A stretch of 17,786 nt of DNA from Candidatus Zipacnadia bacterium (lineage in GTDB: Bacteria > Armatimonadota > Zipacnadia > Zipacnadales > Zipacnadaceae): assembly GCA_029821455.1 (NCBI GenBank), contig JALGTI010000063.1, forward strand, positions 1 to 17,786, read 5' to 3'. Shown here piece by piece: positions 1-5,754 of this stretch; the first letter of the stretch is position 1; every line of letters starts with the position of its first letter. Both the position numbers and the translations under genes were made by a program. The notes under the pieces are model-generated. The model searched no databases and was not told where the DNA came from. It saw nothing but the letters and a program-made list of their open reading frames with translations.

Positions 1-726
1 GTAGGCCGCGAATCGGCGAAGGAACGGCTTGAACACGGGCTGCTCAATCCACCAGTCAAACCACACGAGTTGCGGCTGGTACTTGTCCACGAGTTCACAG
101 GTTCGCGCTAGCCAGTCCTCGAGGAAGTCGGCGTCCGGCTGCGTACCGTCCGGCTGGGCGGGGCCGTAGAAGTCCGCGTACTTGGGATCCTGGACGTCCG
201 AGGCGAACTTCATGCCCCCATTCATGAACCACCAGTGCTCGGCGCGGTGCGTTGAAACACCGAACACCATACCCTTCTTGCGCACGGCTGCGGCCAGCTC
301 ACCCACGATATCGCGCCTGGGGCCCATGTTGGTGGCACACCACTTAGAGAAGCCGGAGTCGTACATCGCGAAGCCGTCGTGGTGTTCGGCCACTGGCACC
401 ACGAACTTTGCCCCGGAGCTCGCGAACAGGTTCGCCCAGCGTTCGGCACTGAACCGCTTAGCGGTGAACATCGAGATGAAGTCCTTGTAGCCGAACTCGC
501 TCTGCTGGCCGAAGGTCTTGACATGGTGCTCGAATTCCTTCGATCCCTCTTGGTACATATGCCGGGGGTACCCCTGGTTGCCGAAGGCAGGCACACAGTA
601 AGGGCCCCAGTGGACGAAGATGCCGAACTTGCCATCAAGGTACCATTGGGGGACGGCGTACTGCTTCAGCGATTCCCAGGTCGGTTCGAACGGTCCGTCG
701 GGGCTGTGAACTCTGGTCTGCGTCAT
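1..726 (-). CDS. Alpha-L-fucosidase, GH29 family (3' end outside window)
   Basis: Open from an ATG at 726 to the window edge, giving the first 242 residues. GH29 enzymes remove alpha-linked L-fucose from glycans by a retaining mechanism. The N-terminus carries the family signature KFGIFVHWGPYCVPAF, then EHHDGFAMYDS and the WWFMNGG region. Near the cut end is LVWFDWW; the Asp (residue 224) is in the position of the GH29 nucleophile. GH29 proteins usually run 400-600 residues, so about half is missing. There is no signal peptide, so a cytoplasmic enzyme acting on imported oligosaccharides is likely. The start is supported by AGGGAG six bases upstream. It is divergent from the oxidoreductase at 1270; a shared role in sugar use is inference. 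The acid/base residue lies outside the window and cannot be checked. Confidence 0.93.
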   Translation of the reverse strand, partial: MTQTRVHSPDGPFEPTWESLKQYAVPQWYLDGKFGIFVHWGPYCVPAFGNQGYPRHMYQEGSKEFEHHVKTFGQQSEFGYKDFISMFTAKRFSAERWANLFASSGAKFVVPVAEHHDGFAMYDSGFSKWCATNMGPRRDIVGELAAAVRKKGMVFGVSTHRAEHWWFMNGGMKFASDVQDPKYADFYGPAQPDGTQPDADFLEDWLARTCELVDKYQPQLVWFDWWIEQPVFKPFLRRFAAY

Positions 727-815
727 GCTGAGCTCCCTTCTACGCCGAGTTGCCCAAGTCAGACAGGCGCTGCCTTTCGTTGGCTCAAAGGTCATGCCTT
801 TGAGGCGACACTTCG

Positions 816-974
816 CTACTTGAGCTGCGCGAGTCTTCGTACCTGGCCCCACAAGCCGAGAACGCGAGGTGTTGCCGGCACTGCTGACGGTTCAGGACTC
901 TTCGGTTCTCCCGCGAGCTTGACGGCAGATGCGATAGTATTTCCGTGTCGGGCTGGAGCTACACAGTCGTTCAC
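816..974 (-). CDS. Possible 52-residue ORF or gene remnant, unknown function
   Basis: A GTG-initiated ORF overlaps the stop of the preceding micro-ORF by four bases (GTGA). The product begins VNDCVAPARHGNTIASAV and ends VLGLWGQVRRLAQLK. No family is recognised. A one-base shift would fuse it to the upstream 27-residue ORF into a product of about 79 residues, so this may be one small gene with a frameshift or a decayed remnant. It lies in the leader region of the fucosidase gene on the same strand. Existence as a protein is weakly supported. Confidence 0.2.
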   Translation of the reverse strand: MNDCVAPARHGNTIASAVKLAGEPKSPEPSAVPATPRVLGLWGQVRRLAQLK

Positions 975-1054
975 GTTGTGGCGGCTTGCACCGACATGCT
1001 CAGCGTCTCGTATTGGTCTTCAGTCAGTGGCAACTCTTTGTGCAGTTGCCCCAT
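971..1054 (-). CDS. Possible 27-residue micro-ORF with ribosome-binding site in a hairpin loop
   Basis: ATG at 1054 opens a 27-residue ORF (MGQLHKELPLTEDQYETLSM...). An AAGGAG motif lies at 1065-1070 on this strand, ten bases before the ATG, exactly in the loop of a perfect 11-bp inverted repeat (1053-1082). TATAAT lies just upstream at 1081-1086. The peptide is not recognised. It could be a leader peptide, a small regulatory protein, or the start of a frameshifted gene continuing at 816-974. Confidence 0.28.
   Translation of the reverse strand: MGQLHKELPLTEDQYETLSMSVQAATT
1029..1050. repeat. Inverted repeat, 7-bp arms
   Basis: GGCAACT (1029-1035) and AGTTGCC (1044-1050) flank an 8-base loop. 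It sits three bases from the larger palindrome at 1053-1082, so on the minus strand two hairpins follow each other directly, the second inside the micro-ORF. Confidence 0.55.
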
Positions 1055-1082
1055 CGTGGCATCGCTCCTTGGATGCCACGAT
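1053..1082. promoter_or_regulatory. Perfect 11-bp inverted repeat; operator or RNA hairpin
   Basis: Arms ATCGTGGCATC (1053-1063) and GATGCCACGAT (1072-1082) are perfectly complementary around an 8-base centre. Read on the minus strand, the centre is CAAGGAGC, a ribosome-binding site, and the ATG of the micro-ORF overlaps the last arm. The minus-strand -10 hexamer abuts the repeat. As DNA it is well placed as a repressor operator. It would fold in an mRNA only if transcription starts upstream of the -10 proposed here, since a start about seven bases after that hexamer would fall inside the first arm. Confidence 0.55.
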
Positions 1083-1108
1083 TATACCATATCTCTTCAG
1101 AGGCACAA
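1081..1108 (-). promoter_or_regulatory. Candidate sigma70 promoter towards the fucosidase gene
   Basis: A perfect TATAAT lies at 1081-1086 (minus strand). The best -35 at proper distance is TTGTGC at 1103-1108, 16 bp away, matching only TTG of the consensus. It would drive the micro-ORFs and the fucosidase gene with a leader of about 350 bases. Confidence 0.4.
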
Positions 1109-1141
1109 CACTAGATGCACATTGACCTGCTCTTGCACCTG

Positions 1142-1154
1142 GCTGTCGGACAGC
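1142..1154. promoter_or_regulatory. Short palindrome, possible operator
   Basis: GCTGTC and GACAGC flank one central base between the two divergent promoter candidates. Odd-length palindromes of this size are typical regulator half-site pairs, but no specific family is recognised. Confidence 0.3.
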
Positions 1155-1199
1155 TCGTAGAGACATTGTGGTTCGACATTATTCTGGCACATTCGAGCC

Positions 1200-1223
1200 T
1201 TGACCTATACCCCCCGCTATAAT
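1200..1223 (+). promoter_or_regulatory. Candidate promoter for the oxidoreductase at 1270
   Basis: TATAAT at 1218-1223 lies 46 bp before the ATG. A TTGACC at 1200-1205 is only 12 bp upstream, too close for a normal -35, so the -10 is the better-supported part. Confidence 0.4.
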
Positions 1224-1269
1224 CTATGGTAGACTTGCGCAACAGTCTCCTAGAAGGGAAGTGACGCTG

Positions 1270-2196
1270 ATGCAGGCGATCCGCTTCGGGATCATTGGGG
1301 CAGGTGATTGGGCCATCGGCCGCGCTCAACGCTTCAGGAAGATTGAGGGCTGCAGCGTGACGGTAGGCTGGTCGCGCTCTGAGAGTTCGTGTGACAGGTT
1401 TTTCCGCGAAACTGGAGCGCCGACGGTTGAGGACTGGCATGACATCTGTGACAGTGACAAGGTGGATGCAGTGGTCGTAGCTACACCTAACTTTTTGCAC
1501 TTCGAGCAGGCCCGTGCCGCCCTCGTCGGCGGCAAGCACGTGCTGGTGGAGACGCCATTGAGCCTGTACCATTCAGAAGCGCAGGAGCTGGCTAACCTGG
1601 CCGCGCAGCACAGCCTGGTCGTCCATCACGGCGCAAAGTGGCGCTATCATCCTGACCATGCCCAGGAGATCGAGAGCCTGCGTAGCGCCGGGCCGCTGGT
1701 GTATGCAGAGAGGACGGCAGCCTTCGACGGCGGCCCGATGCGACCGTGGTATAGGGATTTCACCCTCAGTGGTGGCGGCTTCTCGTTCATCCCCTACGTG
1801 GCTGTGGACTTCTTCCAGGCGTTCGGTGAAGTGCAGGCGGTTGATGGCAAGCACACGCGCCTGCACGACCTGGACATCGCCACTATGTGGGTAGAGTTTG
1901 TGGATGGGGGGCAGGGCAAGATAACCTACGGCACTGGAGCGGACATTCCGGACCTGGACGTGGGCGCGGTTATTGGTAGCGACGGGATCGTGCAGTGGGG
2001 CATGGGCCAGCCAAAGACGCTGGTGCGGGGAGAAGATATCGTTGAGCTCCCTCAACGCCGTGACCTGGACGTGGTGCTCTATGAGAACTATGCATTTGTG
2101 GATGAAATCCGTGGCCTACGTGACTTCCGGCCCGATCTGGAACTCGATCTGAAGACCCTTAAGGCAGTGAGTGAGGCCCGGGAACAGGCAAAGTGA
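1270..2196 (+). CDS. Gfo/Idh/MocA-family protein with degenerate active site
   Basis: A 308-residue protein with the Gfo/Idh/MocA architecture: N-terminal NAD(P)-binding Rossmann fold (FGIIGAGDWAIG, residues 6-17; VDAVVVATPNFLH, 65-77) and a C-terminal alpha/beta domain. Relatives oxidise or reduce sugars, inositols and similar substrates. Two hallmark residues are changed: the EKP motif reads ETP (94-96), losing the catalytic Lys, and the usual GxH-xxD stretch reads PYVAVD (175-180), with Val where the catalytic His normally sits. The nucleotide-binding loop looks intact. It may therefore be a sensor, a non-redox member, or use another mechanism. I chose ATG 1270 over GTG 1261 because AAGGG (1254-1258) is only two bases from the GTG. 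It is divergent from the fucosidase gene. Family assignment is firm; substrate is unknown. Confidence 0.85.
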   Translation: MQAIRFGIIGAGDWAIGRAQRFRKIEGCSVTVGWSRSESSCDRFFRETGAPTVEDWHDICDSDKVDAVVVATPNFLHFEQARAALVGGKHVLVETPLSLYHSEAQELANLAAQHSLVVHHGAKWRYHPDHAQEIESLRSAGPLVYAERTAAFDGGPMRPWYRDFTLSGGGFSFIPYVAVDFFQAFGEVQAVDGKHTRLHDLDIATMWVEFVDGGQGKITYGTGADIPDLDVGAVIGSDGIVQWGMGQPKTLVRGEDIVELPQRRDLDVVLYENYAFVDEIRGLRDFRPDLELDLKTLKAVSEAREQAK

Positions 2197-2690
2197 GCAG
2201 GCCCCACGATTTGGTTGCGTGCACGCTCGCCCTTGCTCCCGGCAAACACACCATTCGTGTGCGGGAGGATCGCGAAGGCTACGTGGGTTTTTCCCCTTCG
2301 ACCGTGTGGGAATGCGGACCGTGGACGAGTGACGCATCCTATGCCTTCAGTGCCGGGCCTCCAGGGCGATGGTCTCGACGGTTGCCCACAGCTTCTCGAT
2401 TGTGGAGGCGGCGGGCAGGTGTACCGTTAGCTCCCAGGACTAATGCGGAGGGTGTTTTGGTCCTCTGTCGCCGGGAAGAGTGCCAGCCTGCTTGCGGCCC
2501 AATCGCTTACGCTACATTCCTCTGCCCTGTATTATGCGCCACAGCAACACCGGCGGCAAGGCCCTTGTGTCGCCCATAATCGCGTTCCAAGCGTCTCCCG
2601 GGCGCCGGGTTGTCACGTCACTGCTTGTTCTCCGCGATAGCTTCGACCAGTAGCTCCACCAGCTTGCCGCGTGTCAGGGGAATGGCTGTC
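2197..2690. other. Stretch without a clear gene; possible coding remnants
   Basis: No convincing gene. A GTG at 2193 overlaps the stop of the upstream oxidoreductase (GTGA) and opens a frame starting MSRPHDLVACTLALAPGKHT, of which LALAPGKHTIRVREDREGYV looks protein-like. The rest becomes Arg/Pro/Cys-rich, as in non-coding DNA. On the minus strand at 2618-2700 a short frame ending LTRGKLVELLVEAIAENKQ and a stop also looks like a C-terminal remnant. Both may be decayed fragments. Confidence 0.35.
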
Positions 2691-2699
2691 AACACCAAG

Positions 2700-2728
2700 A
2701 AAAAGCGCCCTCCTTGCGAAGGGCGCTT
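2700..2728 (-). terminator. Rho-independent terminator of the Gly/Tyr-rich protein gene
   Basis: AAGCGCCCT (2703-2711) and AGGGCGCTT (2720-2728) form a 9-bp stem with an 8-base loop. On the minus strand it is followed by CTTTTTC. It begins 33 bases after the stop of the gene at 2761-3231. Confidence 0.88.
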
Positions 2729-2760
2729 CTGTTTCCCATATTCTGAGCTAGCTTGATACC

Positions 2761-3231
2761 TTATTGGCCGGCATACGGCGATACATATCCGCCCTGTCCG
2801 TAGCCGTAGTACCCTTGCGGGCCGACATCGTAGCGGAGAGGCGGCTGGTAGCCATAGCCTTGGCCTCCCCACGGCTGCTGATAGCCGTAACCGTAGCCAT
2901 ACCCATATTCTCGGCCGCCCCGCTGCTGATAGCCATAGCCGCCGCGGCCATACCCGTACTGCTGTCCGCGCCCATACTGGTATCCCTGGCCGGAGTACCT
3001 CCCATAGCCCCGAGTAGCCCCGACCCGATAGTCATTCTCATTGATGGCAACACCGCCGAACAGGGCCGCAATCAGCATGGGGTTGGCATGTTTTAGCTCA
3101 ATCAGGCGCACGACTACCTCCTGCCCGGAAGCACCGCCTGCGGTCAGCCCTACACCCTGGCACAGGCCACTGGCCTGGCCCATCAGGGCGACAACCGCGA
3201 TCATGGATGCGCTCAGCATCAGCTTCTTCAT
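2761..3231 (-). CDS. Small secreted Gly/Tyr-rich protein with secretin-like segment
   Basis: A 156-residue protein. Residues 1-25 look like a signal peptide (MKKLMLSASMIAVVALMGQASG) with possible cleavage near GLCQG. Residues 39-62 (VVVRLIELKHANPMLIAALFGG) resemble the short secretin N-terminal repeat of type II/IV secretion outer-membrane pores (pattern: hydrophobic strand, LKxA, helix, LF/LL), but no secretin pore domain follows. From about residue 75 to the end the chain is low-complexity GY/QYG/RGG, with about a quarter Tyr, including YGYGYGYGY at 109-117. ATG 3231 was chosen over upstream starts because GGAGGTG lies seven bases before it and the signal peptide starts there. It is monocistronic with its own terminator and divergent from the oxidoreductase at 3512. 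Possibly a periplasmic or cell-surface assembly protein; function is not known. Confidence 0.7.
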   Translation of the reverse strand: MKKLMLSASMIAVVALMGQASGLCQGVGLTAGGASGQEVVVRLIELKHANPMLIAALFGGVAINENDYRVGATRGYGRYSGQGYQYGRGQQYGYGRGGYGYQQRGGREYGYGYGYGYQQPWGGQGYGYQPPLRYDVGPQGYYGYGQGGYVSPYAGQ

Positions 3232-3259
3232 CCGGCACACCTCCGCCCGCCGCAGAATC

Positions 3260-3286
3260 AGTATAAGGGGGCGAGGCGCCCTATAC
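3260..3286 (-). promoter_or_regulatory. Possible promoter with overlapping inverted repeat
   Basis: TATACT (minus strand, 3260-3265) lies 28 bp before the ATG at 3231. No good -35 is visible. An imperfect inverted repeat covers it: GTATA (3261-3265) with TATAC (3282-3286), and inside it GGGCG (3269-3273) with CGCCC (3277-3281). This could be an operator over the -10. Confidence 0.3.
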
Positions 3287-3511
3287 GGCATGTGAAGGAG
3301 GGAGGGTGGAACCTTCATATGGCCTGGCTGACGGACGCCTCGCCTGTCGTACACTCTAGTTGACGTCTCAGCCTGTCCAAAGGTTCCCTAGTTTGGCTAT
3401 ATTTTTCTGGCAGATATCGGGGAGGAATTCCCGGCAGCGAGGAAGAATAAGCTAATCGCGGGGTGGTAAAGGGGGCGTGTCTACGCGTTTTCATAGCAGA
3501 GGAGTGATCAA

Positions 3512-4564
3512 ATGTCCGATCTTGACCGTAAATATGGCTTTGCGGTGATAGGCTGCGGGGTTATCTCCGACACCCACATCCAGGCAATTCAGCAACTGGA
3601 AAATGCCCATTTGGTGGCAGTGTGTGATGTGGACGCAGAGGCGGCGCGCGCGAAGGCTGAGCAATATGACTGCGAATATCACACCGACATTGCCAATGTC
3701 CTGGCTTGCGATGACGTGGATGTGGTCAACATCGTAGTGCCCAGTGGCCTGCACGCTAAGCTGGGGATCCAGGCCGCCGAGGCGGGCAAGCACGTCATCT
3801 GCACCAAACCGATTGACATCACGCTCCAAAGCATTGACAGCCTCATCGCCGCCTGCCGCGACAACGGTGTGAAGCTTGCCGCCACGCACCAACTCCGCAG
3901 CTACCCCATCTTCAACCGCATAAAGAGTGCCGTTGATGGCGGCAGGTTCGGCAAACTGCTGTACGGCAGTTGCTTTGTGCCTTGGTGGCGCGAGAGGGCT
4001 TACTATGGCCCGGGCCGCTGGCAGGGCACCAAGGCGATGGACGGCGGCGGCGCACTGATGAACCAGTCCATCCACTTTATTGACCTGCTGATCTGGATAA
4101 TGGGGCGGGTGAGCACAGTGTTTGGGCACGCCGAGCACCTTTATCACGACATTGAGACGGAGGATTGCGGGACGGCGGTTCTGAAGTTCGCCAATGGTGC
4201 TCACGGCATCATTCAGGGCACGACCTGCACCTACAGGGGCCTGCCGGCCCGACTGGAAATTCACGGCACGAAGGGCAATGCCTACACGGTGGGCGATGAG
4301 ACGATGCAACTGTGGCAGGTTGAGGGGGATGAGGACGAGGTGGATGCTGACCTGCAGGGTCACGTGGGTGGCGCCTCTGATCCCAAGAGTGGGATGATGG
4401 GCTATGCGGTGGCGGCTCATGTCGAGCAGATTGGCGACCTCCTGGCGTCCATTGAAGAAGGCCGTGAGCCCAGACTCAACGGGCCTGAGGCCCGCCGCGC
4501 TGTCGAGGTCATCCTCGCCATCTATGAGTCCTCAGAGACGGGCAACGTGGTTAGGCTTGGCTGA
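3512..4564 (+). CDS. Gfo/Idh/MocA-family oxidoreductase
   Basis: A 350-residue NAD(P)-dependent sugar dehydrogenase-like protein. The Rossmann fold begins GFAVIGCGVISDTHIQAI (9-26) with acidic VCDVD (37-41) and VNIVVPSGLH (72-81). The catalytic motif is TKP (98-100), keeping Lys but not Glu of EKP. The second domain has DGGGALMNQSIHFIDLLIWIMG (177-198), with His188 and Asp191 matching the family active-site His and Asp. Substrate cannot be read from sequence. AGAGGAG seven bases upstream supports the ATG. It is followed 65 bp later by the methyltransferase on the same strand, so the two may be co-transcribed. Confidence 0.92.
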   Translation: MSDLDRKYGFAVIGCGVISDTHIQAIQQLENAHLVAVCDVDAEAARAKAEQYDCEYHTDIANVLACDDVDVVNIVVPSGLHAKLGIQAAEAGKHVICTKPIDITLQSIDSLIAACRDNGVKLAATHQLRSYPIFNRIKSAVDGGRFGKLLYGSCFVPWWRERAYYGPGRWQGTKAMDGGGALMNQSIHFIDLLIWIMGRVSTVFGHAEHLYHDIETEDCGTAVLKFANGAHGIIQGTTCTYRGLPARLEIHGTKGNAYTVGDETMQLWQVEGDEDEVDADLQGHVGGASDPKSGMMGYAVAAHVEQIGDLLASIEEGREPRLNGPEARRAVEVILAIYESSETGNVVRLG

Positions 4565-4629
4565 TCCGAACTGGCCATGGTAGGACCAGGGGTGGGCTGC
4601 AAGCAGTGTCACCGGCGCTGGGGGCGCAT

Positions 4630-5700
4630 ATGGGCTTACATGACGCACAGAAAGTCGCAGAGTTGTGGGGTGATGAGGACCGCTTTGCCTACTACGAAGG
4701 CGGTGGCTTGAACTGGGCCCAACTAGAAGCTGTTAGGCGCAGGATGTCTGCCAAGATTAGCGGGGATCCCGCTGTAGATTGGATTGACCACCTCAAGGCC
4801 ACCCACCTTCAAGACCGTACGCCTGTGGAACGCTGCCTGAGCCTCGGCTGCGGTCGTGGTTCACTGGAGAGAGACCTGGCGGCGAGGGGCGTCTTCAAGT
4901 ACTGCATCGGCTATGACATTTCTGAAGGGGCCCTGGCGCAAGCTCGCGCCCTTGCCGCCGAGTCGGGCTACACCCACATTGAATACGTTGCCGCGGACCT
5001 CAACACCATAGAGTTGCCGTGCAGTCAATTCGACTTAATCGTCAGCCGCGGGGCCCTCCACCACCTCAGCGCGTTGGAGGATGTCACTGCCCAGATCAAC
5101 CGAGCCTTGAAGCCAGACGGACTTCTCGTCGTAGCTGACTACATGGGGCCGACTCGCCTTGCCTACTCCGCCCGGCGGCTTGAGATCTGCGACGCAGCAC
5201 TGCAGCTGCTACCGAAGCGCTTCCGTCGCAGCGTCAGTTGGCAGCGTCGTGGCCGTGTCGGGTACGGTGCAAAGCGCTCGCCGGCAGACTGGGCACGGCT
5301 TGCCTGGTTGAAGCTGCGCAACCAGACTCTAGTCAGGGCGCTCGGCACCCGCCTCCGCCACGCGCGACTGCGAGCCACTGGCAGGCTCCTCGTCAAACAA
5401 CGCGTCGCCCGGGTCGTCGCTTCCGAGCTGGCAGTAGATGACCCGAGCGAGGCTGTTCGCTCAGCCGATATTCGAACGGTGCTCGAGTCCGCTCTAAATA
5501 CAATCGAATACAAGCCCTACGGCAGCAGCATTCTTATGCCCGTGCTGGACGACATCGCCGGTAACTTCGAGCGCGACGATCCAGTGGCCGACCGGCTGCT
5601 TGAGATGCTGTTTGAGATCGAGGATGCCCTGATGGAGGCAGGCGAGATCGAGTCGGACTTTGCGTACATTGTTGCCGCCAAGCATCAAGGTACCGATTGA
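4630..5700 (+). CDS. Class I SAM-dependent methyltransferase with C-terminal extension
   Basis: 356 residues from ATG 4630; a GTG at 4606 in the same frame is the alternative, and both have weak ribosome-binding sites. The core shows motif I LSLGCGRGS (70-78), the acidic post-strand residue in GYDIS (94-98), a VAADLN segment and FDLIVSRGALHHLSALED (134-151), typical of class I methyltransferases. A basic helical segment (about 197-262, many Arg) then leads to a C-terminal region DPSEAVRSADI...YGSSILMPVLDDIAGNF that I recall from methyltransferases of glycan or lipid clusters. The acceptor substrate is unknown. It follows the oxidoreductase at 3512 and ends 54 bp from the convergent GH42-like gene. 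Confidence 0.88.
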   Translation: MGLHDAQKVAELWGDEDRFAYYEGGGLNWAQLEAVRRRMSAKISGDPAVDWIDHLKATHLQDRTPVERCLSLGCGRGSLERDLAARGVFKYCIGYDISEGALAQARALAAESGYTHIEYVAADLNTIELPCSQFDLIVSRGALHHLSALEDVTAQINRALKPDGLLVVADYMGPTRLAYSARRLEICDAALQLLPKRFRRSVSWQRRGRVGYGAKRSPADWARLAWLKLRNQTLVRALGTRLRHARLRATGRLLVKQRVARVVASELAVDDPSEAVRSADIRTVLESALNTIEYKPYGSSILMPVLDDIAGNFERDDPVADRLLEMLFEIEDALMEAGEIESDFAYIVAAKHQGTD

Positions 5701-5717
5701 TAACAAGGCTCCGCAGG

Positions 5718-5747
5718 GCAAATCCGGCACTTTGGTGCCAGATTTGC
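5718..5747. terminator. Hairpin between convergent genes, terminator-like
   Basis: GCAAATC (5718-5724) pairs with GATTTGC (5741-5747) and, after one mismatch, GGCAC (5726-5730) with GTGCC (5735-5739) around a TTTG loop. It lies between the stops of two convergent genes. No T-tract follows on either strand, so it may stabilise 3' ends rather than terminate by itself. Confidence 0.5.
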
Positions 5748-5754
5748 GCAGGGG

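Noticed and set aside
222..638. Minus-strand open frame over the fucosidase gene
   Set aside because: It overlaps the fucosidase frame, which has clear GH29 motifs; the product is Ser/Arg/Pro-rich as expected for an out-of-frame translation.
2531..2580. Imperfect inverted repeat around ATTATG...CATAAT
   Set aside because: About 13 of 16 positions pair with a long loop and no gene context; it could be chance or a remnant.
3491..4420. 309-residue minus-strand open frame opposite the second oxidoreductase
   Set aside because: Opposite-strand frame of a gene with firm family motifs; its product has no recognisable domain. Long antisense frames are common in GC-rich genes.
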